Assembly (NCBI GenBank): GCA_027922465.2
Contig: BQMF02000229.1
Location: forward strand, 186,001 to 250,000
From: Turritopsis dohrnii
Lineage: Eukaryota > Cnidaria > Hydrozoa > Anthoathecata > Oceaniidae
Reading direction: 5' to 3'
DNA: 64,000 nucleotides
Shown: positions 1 to 12,900 of the stretch, in pieces
Position numbering within the stretch: the stretch's first letter is position 1
Layout of the letters: the number at the start of each line of letters is the position of its first letter
Position numbers and translations under genes: made by a program
The notes under the pieces: model-generated
Told to the model about the DNA's origin: nothing
The model's input: only the letters and a program-made list of their open reading frames with translations
The model's database searches: none

Positions 1-1884
1 AAATTCTCGTAAAGAAGGGCGTCTTGTTGTGTGACATTTACAAGAAGAGAACTGTATATATGGTGTGCAGCAAGAGCTTTCGTGTTTTTTTTTCTGTCTC
101 ACCCCTCTTCTTCAGACGTGTCATATAAGGATGGAAACTTTCGTACTTCCTCTCGGCTAAAGCTTCTTCTTTTTGCAGAGAATTACTTTTTTTTCTTTCC
201 ATGTTGTATTTTTACCGTGTTTGACTCAACAGCATCGTTTTATCTGACATTTCCATATGATTATAAAAATGTCTTAGACTCATTAACACAATAGATTTTT
301 GTTATAAAATTTAGCATGTTAAAGATCATCTGAAATGAAAACTGTAGCTTTTGTTTATTACCAAACTTTTGGCAATAAAAATCTACGCGTACTCAAATTT
401 TTTACATTATTTTTTACGTAAGGTGTCTATCATCTACAAGCGAAGTCTTTGGGTTGTATTGCTTTGACCATTTGCGTTAATGTCTTAATGCGCGTTGGTG
501 GACACTAGGCTTTAGTTTTCGCCAAAGCATCACCAAATCGTTTAAAAATCGTTTAAAAATCGTTTAAAAATCGTTTAAAAACGTAAAAAAGAAAATCACA
601 ATTGTCAGCAAATTAACAAAAATTTCGTGAGTTTTTGTTATTATGAAAGTCTCCAGCCATCAAAATCTTTCCAAATCAGATAAATTAGATAACTTTCAAA
701 ACACCAAAAAGTTTATAAGGAGAGAATAAATATTAAACATCAAGACCTCTGGAAACACGACAATTTAGTAATGCTGTGGGTAAATAGCAACCACTTATTG
801 ATTGTTTTATATAAAGACACAATATCTATTACAGTGTGTTTTCGAAATCAAATCAATCTCGACCCTCGTATAAAAGTCAGTGATTTTTTACAAGGAAGTT
901 TTCACGAGAAAATTTATCATTTTTTTGAGAAGGACACCTATTGATCTTTAGAAATAAACCATGCCTCACCTGATTGAAATTGTTCAAGTTCTTTCTTTTG
1001 TACGTAAAACTTAAAATTATCATTTAAATTAGCCCGTATCGACCAAAATCTAGTGAAACACGAGTCATCATGGTAACCTAAATTCATTGAAACACGAGTC
1101 ATGGTTCAGTAATAAAGGAATCGCAACATGAAAGCTTTAAACATTAAAATTTAAATTTTTTTTTATCCTTATTTAACTAACCTCGTTTTCAGATACATTT
1201 CTCGGAATATTCACAATGGAAATACAAGTCGTTTGTATGTTTATTGATTTTTTATATTTTCTTTATAGGGAATTAATCGAGGTTGGGGAATTACCCTGAT
1301 CGAAAATCTGATGAATAAAGCAAAAAACATTTGAAGTATCGCAATCATTATTGTGTAGAGGAACTGAGAAACAGGTAAGCTCGATTTTTCGACATTTTAC
1401 TTCTAAAATCTAAAAATAAAGAAAAAAAAAATTCATTCATAAGGTTATTAGACATAAAATTTTTACGATCATTTAAAAACGGTATTACTTGAGAACCCCC
1501 TAGACAGCTTAAACGCAAGCTGTTCACATCTACAGTGCGACGCAAGAGTATTTTCTTACTTTCTGTTGTTGTGTGTGATTGATGAGAACGTGCTTGTAGT
1601 CTTCATCAGACATTAGGGTAGATTTTCTCATATTTGGGCAAGCAAAGCTGTTTATACAATTTTGTTGAAAAGAAATTAATGATTTACATGAAATTAGTAA
1701 AAAGAATATCGTATTGGTAAGCAAAAGGGCAACCTAAATCCGAGGGTGGCGCACCCTCACCCCCAAATTACGCCAATGGAAGATGTTTACCAGAACGAAA
1801 AGCTTCGTTTAAATTTTACAGTTGTAAATTAGTGCTTCAAATATATATTATTATGAATTTTATTAACAGGAAAAGAAAAACAAA
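1..1884. other. Gene-poor 5' stretch, no supported gene
   Basis: I see no convincing coding exon here; the short open frames are low-complexity and AT-rich. It holds a small tandem repeat (538-582) and, at about 1715-1785, a dispersed repeat also found inverted near 11.49-11.56 kb. A 3' splice site (ttattaacag) at about 1869 suggests a non-coding 5' exon of the next gene lies somewhere in this stretch. Confidence 0.5.
538..582. repeat. Short tandem repeat, 11-bp unit
   Basis: About four copies of the 11-mer tcgtttaaaaa in direct tandem. It is a simple minisatellite with no gene nearby. Confidence 0.85.
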
Positions 1885-3763
1885 ATGCCGAAGAAAGCAA
1901 ATAATAACATAAAGACTACAGGGAATTCAAGAAACAACAACGCCATTAAATGCCAAACACTGACAAAGCGTTCTTCGCATTCTGCAGCGTCTACTAGAAG
2001 TCAAAAAACTTCATCAGCAACTCGAAGTCTCCCACAGAAAGCTTCACATTCGAGGCCTGGAATAACAAGACCAAATTCTGCACCACTGAAGAATAATTTC
2101 AACTCTAGACCTCAAAGTGCAGCCAAGAAAATAGTGAATTCCCAAACTGCAAAAAAAAGTGCGACGCCAATAAGGAAGAACGTCACACAACCAAAAGCTC
2201 AAACTGCTGTCAAAGAAACTCCATCAAAAGTTGTGCAGAACAGATTATCTGAAAATTTGAAGAAAATATCTGTTCCAAAAGATGATAAAGTTAAATCAAT
2301 GAAAACGGTTGAAAAGTTAATTAATCCAGTAACAACACAGTTGAAGAAGACCAGCGATTACAAGGGAATGATTCGGAAGTCTGGAAGTTATGCAACAAAT
2401 ACGAAAATCAAAGCAGCTGATGAATTCGATTATGATGTTCCCATGGCACTAAAAAATTATTCCATTAAGAAAAAAGGAAATATACATTACGATCTGCAGA
2501 ATAAGGTAAGTTCATCGTTGGTCTTGTAGGGCTGCACATAGATCAACCTGAATATCGATTCATCATTTCTCAATAGATTTCATTATGCAACGAAATGAAG
2601 CAGGCATTTTGTCTGCACTTTATGTCCTAATAAGAGGGCTTGCTGAAAATAGTGATTAATGTTTTTAGCACCAAAGTCTTAATGTTCCAGCAAAAGTTGT
2701 CAAAACTGCTACAGGAACAAAGATACCAAATGGATACGTGGAGGTGAAGACGATGAATGGAGAGCCCGTCATACCACGGAAAGTTAAAGAAGACCTCCAC
2801 AAACAGTTGAAAGATGTGACATCCAGTAAAGGAAGTTAGTGAGTTTAAAATTAATATGAAGTTTCTCACAATCTATTCAGTTAATCAGTGTTAATTAACA
2901 CTGATTAACTGAATAGATTGAAGCAGATTTTTTGTCTGTTCACACTTCACATGAACAGAAAGAAGAAAGAGGGAAGGTGGAAAATGAATTTTCATCCTGA
3001 TGAACATCCTATTTTGTTAGACATGCATCTATCGAAATATGCACACGGTCCGGCAGTTACATCAACCTTGAAGAAGAAAGGTTTCCATGATATAAGTATT
3101 GACTTCTCGCCATCAATTCCAGCGAAAGACGTGACAGTTAAGGATTACCAATGGCCAAGGAAGGATACAAAGAAAGTTTTGAATAAAGATTTAATTCAAA
3201 AAATAAGCAATCAAGATATGATAGCAGTCCCCAAAGATGACAAATTCTGGTACGTTTCAGCTTCTTTGCAAGAAAAGGCTTTACTCAACAGTATCGATTC
3301 CAAAGATGGTGGATGCAGAAAGGAATGCCACAAACTCCTGAAAGCCGATTTCCAAAAATGGCGAAAGCAATCTCCAAAAGCTCCAAATGCGTTTCCAAAT
3401 ATCTCTACAATAATATTCAAGGTAATGAAATAAACAGATAAATAATCATTTCAATTATTACAATTATTGATCATTTTGATCATTATCCGAGAAATCATGA
3501 TGCAATTTTTCTTCCTTTTGAAATTTTAGCACCAACTTTATTGGATGAATGAAAAGAATCCTAATCAAGACTGGTCGAAAAGTAATCGTCATGAATGCTA
3601 TCCTGCTATGTTGCAAGACCTAAGTACGACACTACGAAGTGGACAACTTCCGAATTATTTCAAAACATCGGAAAACCTTCTGGCCGGAAAGGATCAGTCT
3701 GAATTGAACCAACTTGCCAACTGTGCTGGAAGACGTCGCCACGAAATTCTCACTTGGAAGTGA
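1885..3763 (+). CDS. Four-exon gene, basic protein of unknown function (490 aa)
   Basis: Exons read as 1885-2505, 2669-2834, 2970-3421 and 3530-3763. They sum to 1,473 nt with phases that join without a stop. The exon 2/3 junction (donor gttagt, acceptor aagaaag) is the least certain. Residues 1-207 are low-complexity, rich in K, S, N, T, P and Q, and probably disordered. The rest is more ordered, with conserved-looking aromatic and charged segments such as YWMNEKNPNQDW and a C-terminal RRRHEILTWK. There is no signal peptide or membrane segment. I do not recognise the family. The basic disordered N-terminus with a compact C-terminus is reminiscent of microtubule or axoneme-associated proteins, but that is only an impression. 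The start is the first ATG after a 3' splice site near 1869. A hairpin element begins about 65 bp past the stop. Confidence 0.72.
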
Positions 3764-3828
3764 TTTGCTCCACGTCCGATATGTCAAGCAGAACCCTCCA
3801 ACAGGACTAAATTAGGGATTTGATTACA

Positions 3829-4063
3829 ATAGACCTTTCCCGAATTTCAGTTCAAATATTGCACTGTGACTGAGTTTCATATCTAACCTCGTTTTTATGC
3901 GATTCATTGTTCCACTGATTTCATTACTTTATAACTTTACAATAGTTTCTATTATTCCCAATTCCCATTCCAATAATAAGAAACAGTTTTTAATATTAAA
4001 AGCGAGGTTAGACACGACAACTCGGTCACAAGGTTTAAACAGATTTCAAGAAAGGTCTATTTC
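3829..4063. mobile_element. Hairpin MITE just downstream of the first gene
   Basis: The ends are imperfect inverted repeats: AATAGACCTTTC at the left and its complement at the right. Further matching continues inward through GTGACTGAG and TCTAACCTCG (against CGAGGTTAGA and CTCGGTCAC). It carries no coding capacity and may lie in the 3' UTR of the preceding gene. Confidence 0.65.
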
Positions 4064-5154
4064 TATGGTTTTGATAAAAAAAAATATGATTTTTATATAT
4101 TTCCCCGTAGGACGAAATATATGTTAAAATCGGCATTTTCCTTCTTCTCCTTCTTCTCCTTCTCCGTTCACTTTTATAGCCGCGGTTCGGTATTGAATTT
4201 TCGCCTAGCCGCCAAAGTAGATAAGAATAGAGGCTAGTCTACAGCACGCCATTTTTTTCAGTCAGTGCAGATGAGTGGAAGATTTTTGTTTTTTTTCTGC
4301 TAGCTCTTAAAATGATTCAATAGATGAAACGTTAAATGATGGAAATGAATCGTTTTAGTTCAGTGTTGTCTTAAAAAGGTTTGTAAAAACTTTTGAAAGA
4401 ACGAGTAAGTAAAACCAGAAAAAATTGATGTATCAATGCAATGGATGTTTTATTTTTGTTGATAACATTGTTATGATGATTGGTAATTAGTATGCTTCGA
4501 ACAGCAAACCATTGAAGCTGTGGTTTCAGTGCAAAGGTGAAAATTCATTATCAATAGCCAGGCTGAAGATTTATTTTTATTTTACATCCTGATATAATGT
4601 AGAGCTCAGCTGAACTGAAAGCACGATGTACCAACCATAAAGCAAAGGAAACCCTTTTTATGTGCGGAGAACGACCAGTTCAACCAGTTTCAAAAGTACA
4701 TACAAAAATAGCTAGTAAAAACATGATGTCGTATATGCAACAAGAAGTACAGAAAACCTATATATTACGTATAATATTTTAAAACGTATTATAGTCATTT
4801 AATCCAACAACGGAAACATAGTTTACGATGGATGAATTCCATGATCACGTATACTGTTTTGATACTGTATATCATATTTTATTTTGCAAAATTTAATATA
4901 TGTACTGTCAATTTTCCTGTACGAACAACGAACGTAATTCAAAACACAACACAAATGAGAGTCTGTAATTTAAATCAAGACGGAGCACGAACTTCTACTT
5001 TCAGCTATGTAGTGATTTGCTTATGGATATACTACCAAAGTTTTTTTTTTCCATTTGGGATTTATATATGAAGGTCATTTTTACCACAAAATAAACACAA
5101 AATAAATCTGTTATTCTGAATACTTGAATTTAGTTTTATAAATTACCACTTTAA
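4064..5154. other. Intergenic, nothing recognised
   Basis: AT-rich sequence with a short CTTCTC-rich pyrimidine tract at about 4141-4168. No ORF here looks coding. Confidence 0.45.
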
Positions 5155-5717
5155 GAGTGCGTTTACATGAGAGCCTTAGTGAACTCAAACCGGTTTGAAA
5201 TTTCAATCCTCCCGTTACGAGTTTCGATATGGGTAATTATTTCACTACGGTTCCTGGTCAAACCTTTAGCGATGTTTACATGATAACGGCTGTACAAATA
5301 TTTACCTAATATTTTACTTAAGAAGTAGATTGAAATTTCGATACAGCTTGGAAAGGTGTGAAAGTTTTCACATTTCATTGTTTTATCATAAAATGTGTTA
5401 ACAAGCATGTGCATGTTAATTAAATTTTGCTGACACATGAAATGAAAATATAGAATGTGCTAAATTTATTCCATCGTGCATAGAAAATATTTCTACCCGT
5501 ATTGAAATCCTAAACCGGTGTGAGTTCAGTATAGCTCTCGTGTAAAAACGCACTCGTATAGAGAGCTAGAAACTAGTAAATCTATTGTTTCGATTTTTAC
5601 TCGACAAAACTCTCCAAGACCGTATCGAAATTTCTCATGTAAACAGAATGGCGATTTCAAACAGCTAAAAATTTCAAACTGGTTTGAGGTCACTACGGCT
5701 CTCATGTAAACGCACTC
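5155..5717. mobile_element. Non-autonomous Harbinger-like MITE, TAA target duplication
   Basis: Terminal inverted repeats start GAGTGCGTTTACATGAGAGC and are near-perfect at both ends. They are flanked by TAA at 5152-5154 and 5718-5720. A third, internal copy of the terminal motif (ctctcgtgtaaaaacgcac) lies near 5535-5553, so the element looks composite. The 3-bp TAA duplication is typical of PIF/Harbinger; the superfamily call rests on that alone. Confidence 0.7.
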
Positions 5718-5720
5718 TAA

Positions 5721-6921
5721 GGCCATCTTTTTTTAAAAAATAACTATTCTGTCCTAATTTGAAATGTTACACGTAATATTTGTTGGTAGAGATTTTGATT
5801 ACTTTTGATAGTTATTTGCTTATATGTCTACCCCAAAGTAAACTGTGGTATCAAAATTAAGTTTAACAATTTTCTTTTCTTCTTTTGTACAGAAAACCTG
5901 TATACAAATTTGATTGTATAATGTTGTAAGATAATTTTATTTGAGTTACAAATAGGAAACTTGTCAAGCTTCTGCAACAATAAAGATCATACATCTTATA
6001 TTAAGATGAAATTGTCTTACACATTGATGAGTTTGTTGATATGCAGAAGGGAAAATATTAGTCGCATTTAGGTCTTCTAATTTTTAGCTACGTGTCCATA
6101 GTAACTTCTCAGTCACTTTTTAACTCCTCAGCAAAAAAATTTAAAGAGAAACCTTATCATTTGGCCGTGAACAATTTCATTTCATAATAACTTCAAAGTA
6201 AGTTTTTTTGTGGCATTAAATTCAACCTGAGTATCAGGTCGATGGTAGTTATACTGTAATTATTTAACGATACATTTTTCTCATGGTTATCAATGTACAC
6301 ACAATAATTGGTAAAATGTTTGCAACTTTGGGGAAATATATAGTCGCATTTTTGCGAATCTTGTTTTTAAACCTATCGATAAAATTCTATGGAATTCAAT
6401 TCCTGGATGAAAACATAACTTGTGTTTCAACCTTCGTAATTATGACCGCACAAATTTTACTCATTGGTTCGTTCAACTGGTGCTAAGGTCAGTAAGATTC
6501 CGTAAGAAAAGGTAATTTTTTATAGTAGTTATACAGAAATATAATAAAGAAATATGATTAAAACTTATCAGTCGCACGGTGTATCTTCAGTTTGGTATTT
6601 TTAGGTTGATTTCATACTTATGATTTAGCTTAGTAGTCTTTGATACAAATCCCACTGTATTTTAAGTTCTTCAAGGGCTTAATGTAAGCACAAAAGACAA
6701 AATTTGTTTAAAGAAATAGACGTGTGTCATGTTTGAAATGTTTGTGCATTCAATGGTAACGTCACTATTCTCTCTGTATCAACACATAAAATCAGCAATC
6801 GATCATGAAATATTTCTGACACTTGAATGAAAGTAAATAGACAGCTCATATATAGTATTTAATGAATCTTTTCTGTCATGATTCTTGCAGAATTATTTAC
6901 ACTGAACTAACATATAAAACA
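5721..6921. other. Intergenic, nothing recognised
   Basis: AT-rich DNA downstream of NDUFA4 (minus-strand gene). Short open frames such as 6283-6486 show no recognisable protein. Confidence 0.45.
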
Positions 6922-9900
6922 TTATGCTTCTTTCACTGCATCGTAGGCTTCTTGAGGAGCTGGTCGAGTAAATTTCGAGTAATCATGAGGACTGTAGAAC
7001 TAAAACGCAAGACATCATCAGAATCATTTGTTTAGAAACAAGGAAATTTGATCTAAATTCTACATATACTTACTTTTATGCGGTGGGTTGGCCCAATCAC
7101 ATCCCAGGGAGCTGGGTTTCGAACACGAGACCATCTAGAGGATATGTAAATACAAATCATTTAATTGACTAAATAATGTCATAAAATGTTTTTATGAGAA
7201 GTTCTCAAAGTAAGAAAGCGGTTATAGAAGATCTGAAATTCCTGAGAAACTATCTTTAAAGGAAACTGCATATTCAATAGAAAGTTGTTTGATTGGAATA
7301 AAAAAATTCCTTAAGAAACTTTTAGCAAAACCCTGTTAATTGAGAAACATTTACTCACGTCACTTCTGGGCCTTTTGTGGCCAAACGAAGAACATACAAA
7401 GCAGCCATTCCCATGCCGATGCCAGTGCAAGCAAAAAGTGGTGCCAACTACAAAGAAGATGAGTTGTGTGTGAATCAACATTACCACAGAACTGCTTGTT
7501 CATAATGATATAGTAACAATACAAGAATGAAAGCAAATCTATGTTTAGAATAGATTCTTATCTAACTTAGTTTGATGATGATGATAATACATTCCATGTT
7601 GATTCATTCTATCATGTCTGTTATTAGATAGTTTCACAAAAAAAAAACTCTGGAAAACATGAAAAACTAGAATGTCTCAAACCCCAGTATGCAAACATAA
7701 ACTCTATAATATTTACACACGTGAATGACAATCTTTCCTGATATATTATTGAGTTTTTATATATTATATATATATGAATGAATGTTTGGGGAACCTGTGA
7801 AAATAGCATAGCTAGTGGGAACACAGGACCTCAAAAAAATGTAGTACAGGGGATAGTTGTATAAGAATATTAATTATTGAGGGAATGGCATTTGAGATGA
7901 AAAAATAGAAAAAGGACTGAGGAGAAAAGAAGAGGTGAGATGGAGGACAAGAGAAGGAAGAGGAGGAAGAAGAGAATGAGTGAGTGAGAAGGAGAAGGAG
8001 GAAGGAAGGAAAGAAGAAATACCGTTATCAAAATGGACGCAGAGGTGGTGCCAGAGTCAAGTGTCCGGGAAGAATGTGGGAGAGCAGGACCATCAGACAC
8101 AACTTATCATGGTCAAGCAGGGGTTATGTAGGATCTTAGGATGTGAAATCTAAGAGAAAGACATATCAACCTGAGGGTAAAATAAGAGAGAGAGAGAGAG
8201 AGAGTAAAATTCCCTTTTTCAGACAGAGGCAAGCTTCATGATCAAAAATATGCTTTAATATGAGTTGTTCGAGTTTCTTTTGAGACTTTTTTAAAGTCTA
8301 GTTTAAGTTTTGGGACAATCTCGTTCCAGTGTGAAGCGAATAGGTTTTTGACACTATAGCTACCATATCTCACTGTTTCTGTCGGTGTTATTTGAAGTTT
8401 AACATTAGAAGACTTTGTGTTGAGATCATGGGTGTTTCCCATTAAATTACAAAGAAAAATTGGATGGTAATTTCCCATTTAGTTGATCGTGTGCAAATGT
8501 ACAGTTTGAGGTTTAATTCAAACTGGCAGAATTTTGTTGTAAAATGTTGTTTACGTGGGCATTCCAATTTAGAAACTCATCAAGGGTGACACCTAGATAA
8601 TTGAGAGTTTTTGATGGACTAAGTTTCTGGTCACTAAGCCTGAAATCAAATGTTTTGTTATGGTTTTATTATTAGGTCGGAATATGATAAGTTCAGTCTT
8701 GCCCAAATTAAGTGCAATTTTGTTGGCTCTAAGCCAGAGTAGTTTGAGATCTTCATTAATGTTCTTGTTAAGTTTCTTCATCGATTTGTCATGACATAGG
8801 ATGTTGGTATCATCTGCGAAGTGCATTGTTGTTGAGTGTTTGATTGCTTTGTTTAGGTCGTTTATGTAAATAAGGAACAGTAAAGGCCCTAGCACAGAAC
8901 CTTGGGGAACACCATGTTTGATTATATTGTAACTAGAGTTTAGTACCTTCTGAGACCTTTCAGTTAAGTAGCTTTTGAAAAAATCATTGACATTACCTCT
9001 AAATCCATAGTAACTGAGTTTTTTAAGAAGGATCGAATGTTCAACCGTATCAAATGCTTTTTGCAAGTCAGTGAAAACACCAACTGCAAATTCCTTCTTA
9101 TCAAGAGCATTTCTGATGAGTTCCATTAAAAAAATTAGAGCGTGATTAGTGCTATGGCCCTCTCTGAACCCAAACTGATTATGGTAAAGAATTTTATTGT
9201 CTTCGAGGAATTTATAAACCCTGTTATGATTTTTTCAAAGATTTTTCCAATATTAGAGAGCAACAAAATGGGTCGGTAATTACCAGCAGATAGTTTTGAA
9301 CCTTTTTTAAAGACAGGCACTATCTTTGCAAATTTGAGACATGATGGAAAATGTCCAGTGAGCATACATTCATTGAAAATTTCTGACATTATTGGTGATA
9401 TGATGGTAGGAGTTATGAGTTTCAAAATTTGGAATACTTCCTGGTCCTACTGACTTGTTGGAGTCAAGGTTTGATATTAGTTTAGCAATTTCAGAGGTAT
9501 CGGTGGGATCTAGAAAATAGGTTTTATTTGCAGGTTCTTTCAGATAATAATCATATTGTTTATCAGTTTGAGGAATCTTGAGTTTAGTTTTTTCAGCAAT
9601 AGAACTGTAGAATTTGTTGAAATGATCAGATATTTGTTGTTGATTAGCAAAAGACTTATTTCCATCCATCATCATTTTTGGGAACTCGTTGTTTTTGATT
9701 GAACCTTTAATTATCCCATTAATACCAGTCCAAATGTCACGTTGGTTATTTTGAAAGTATTCTACAGAATACCTTAAGGGAACTAATTTTCGTGGGTAGT
9801 AATTTTCGCGAAACAAATTTTCGCGGTTGGATGGCTCAAAATGGGCAAATTTCGCGGAACTTATTTTCGTGGTTGAAGGATTTTTACGAAATTCGTGGAA

Positions 9901-12900
9901 CTAATTTTCGCGGTAAGCATGTCATAAAGAACTATTATACTGTCTACTTTAAAGCTTAAAGTATCAACCAACCTTTTTTCAAACAAAATAACATTAAAAA
10001 AATTTACAAAAATACTTGTTTTACCGATTACAAGATGTTTATGGTTTCGGAAATTGAATCTCAACTTAATTTCGATTTACTGAACTATGAAGCTGCAAAC
10101 AGCGGATCAGAGTGTCACGTGGTGCTAAAAATCGAACCAGTGATTTAACGGTTTAAAAATCGTAAATTTTGTGGAACTAATTTTCCCGGTCAAGCCAATA
10201 TTTTGTATTTCGCGGAACTTAATTTCACGGAAAGGGCCAAAAAACGTGAAAATTAGTTCCACCAAAATATCTTCCACGAAAATTTGTACCTGCGAAAATT
10301 AGTTCCCTTAAGGTAATTATTTTTACTTTGTCTCCTTATCCATGTAAGGAGTCGGTTTCTATACTTTTTGAAAATAAGTTCTTTATATTAGCTTTATTTT
10401 CTTTGTTTTTGCAGGTGATGAATTTTTTGAATAGTTTGTTTTTTGTTTGGATGGATTTTAGGATACCTCGAGTTATCCATGGTTTGGAACCACCTTGTTT
10501 TGAGCTAAGAACTTTTTCTTAGGGGTCAGTCACAAATCGATTTTAGGTTCAAATAACGTCATATGACATTACGAATAGTACCCCACCCACCCACCACTCA
10601 TAACGTCATATATCAGAAATGGCCAAAAATCGATGTTATTGAGTATTTCTGTAAAAACGCTAGTTTAGTTAAAAAAACATACATTTACCATCTCCCAACA
10701 AAAACATAGACTCAGAACTAGCGCCAGACCATAAAACTGGAAAATAACCCGAATTGCCACAATCGGGAAATCTTGCAAGAAAAAGATCCACGGCAGCGGA
10801 GAGTGTTCTCTTAAAAAATAGCACCTTCTTCCTAATTTGAATGTTCGAAGTAGAAGTTTTATTTGTTATTTTTTGTTTCTAGGAGACATTAGATCTTTCT
10901 AAAACCAAAAGAAAGTAAAGCATCTTTACTACGTTCAAATCAGTTAGGACCACTCGACCAAAACTTGCGATAAAAAGCGTTTCATACTACTATATGCCAA
11001 CCACACGACGAAGTGCATTCACAACTTTTCCTTCTGATTTGAGAATACAAGATTGGGAAATGTATTGTAAAATTATGAAAGAAGTAATTATCAATCTGAT
11101 TTAATTTGTAACTTAGGACTCTTTACTTTGTATACATTCGCGTCAATGTAAATAAATTGTCCGGAACAAATTACTTGTGTTTTTCTATGAAACCGAGAAT
11201 ATGTGAATAGAATTCGTCGAGATACAGACGAAGTTCATCGTATAAGGCACAAAAGATCGGGAGCCCAAAAATTCTCGCGACTTTCGCGACATTTTGTGTA
11301 CGCAACATTTTGCTTTTTTAGGATTCACTACTTTGTATGCTGCTGGTGACTTTTAAATATTTTCATGGGTTTGCAGCCAATTTTTTTTTTTTTTTCGTTT
11401 CCGGAAAAGTGAACCTGAAGGGTGCTCGTGACTTTTTTGTATTCAGATTGAATAACTTTGTTTCCAGATCCCCAAAATAAGTAGGAAGTGGTGTAACTTG
11501 GGGGTTGCTTTGGGTGCACCACCCTCGGACTGAGTTGGCCTTCTTTTTTTACCAAGCAATTTTTCAAGCGATATTCTTTCTACCAAATTTCTAAAAGAGC
11601 CATCCTAAAAAAGTGCGACATTCAGTGTCACAAGCTTTATACACTTAAAACAACATACTTTTCGTCACAAAAAGCACATTAAATTATTGGTAGACACTTT
11701 GCTGATAAACAAATCTAAGTAACTTTAACGATTTTCTGACCATTGAAAAATTTAAAAGGTAGTTCTGACCTCTTTGTAGTTGTTCAGAGTAGCGTTTTTT
11801 CGATGTCACAAAGCCAATACCGGGTATTAACAACTGACAGAGGTTTATTTACAATGGCTCTGACTAAAATTTTAAGTGTATAAGGTATATGTTCAACGTT
11901 TCTGCTTTCGCTCTTTGCGGCTTTGATTGACTCATAATTATTCGAATTAGATGTACACTGCTTAGAACACTAAGTTTACGTTAAAGGGAGGACTGAGCGT
12001 GTTATTACGAAATATAGATGTTCTGGTGAAGCATGTAGCTAATAACCATTCGTTCGTTTGAATTATTCATTCCGAATGCTTCCCAAAAATTTATTATTGC
12101 AATGTTTGGTATTGTCACGTTAATGATTTTAATAATCGTTTTGTCGATACGTCACACAATAGCGCAATTTAATTTTACGACCATTATTGAAACTGATGCT
12201 AATGTTAGCTAGAAAAGCGGTACTCCTCCGAAGATGTAGAAATTGTTCTTTTTCTTCTTTCTTCATTTTCTGAAGAACTAAGCCGAAAGGGAAATTTTGA
12301 CACGGTAAAAAGTTTTGTTTTTGCATAAAGTTTCACAACCCCAAAAATAAAAGAAATTTACCGTGTCGAATTTTCCCTAGAGCTATGTTTCAATGCGGTT
12401 GCTATGCTAGATCGTCATCATTCAATCGGGTGTATTCAAATAAGACAGCAAAATAAAATTATCGAGGCAATTCTTTATAACAAATCACGATTATTTTAGC
12501 GACGAATTCTGGTCGAGTGGTCCTAACTGCAAATCATTTTCAAAATTAATGTTTCTCTTATGAATTTTTTAACGTCACTTGAATTAACCCACCCACCCAC
12601 TAACGTCAAATGACGTTATCTAAACCTAAAATTGATTTGTGACTGACCCCTTATATAGGTGTGTTTTCTTTAGCAAGTCTGTCAATCTTATCAATCATTA
12701 AATTCATCTTCTTTTCTGGGTCAGAGTTTGAAAAAAGTTCATACCAGTCAATAGAGAGAAAGTCAAGAAGGAAATTTTCTCGATTAAAATTGTTCAAGTC
12801 AAAAACTGTTTTAGTTTAGGTTTTTCATAATATGTGATGGTTATACCAAAAATTGAAAATTGAGGTAGGTGATCGGAAATAGAGCAGACAAGATTACCTG

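Noticed and set aside
31..294. 87-codon frame at the left edge
   Set aside because: Phe/Ser-rich, low complexity, no recognisable protein and no splice context.
7870..8100. 76-codon minus-strand frame with long S/L/F runs
   Set aside because: It is the complement of a purine-only tract; composition alone opens the frame.
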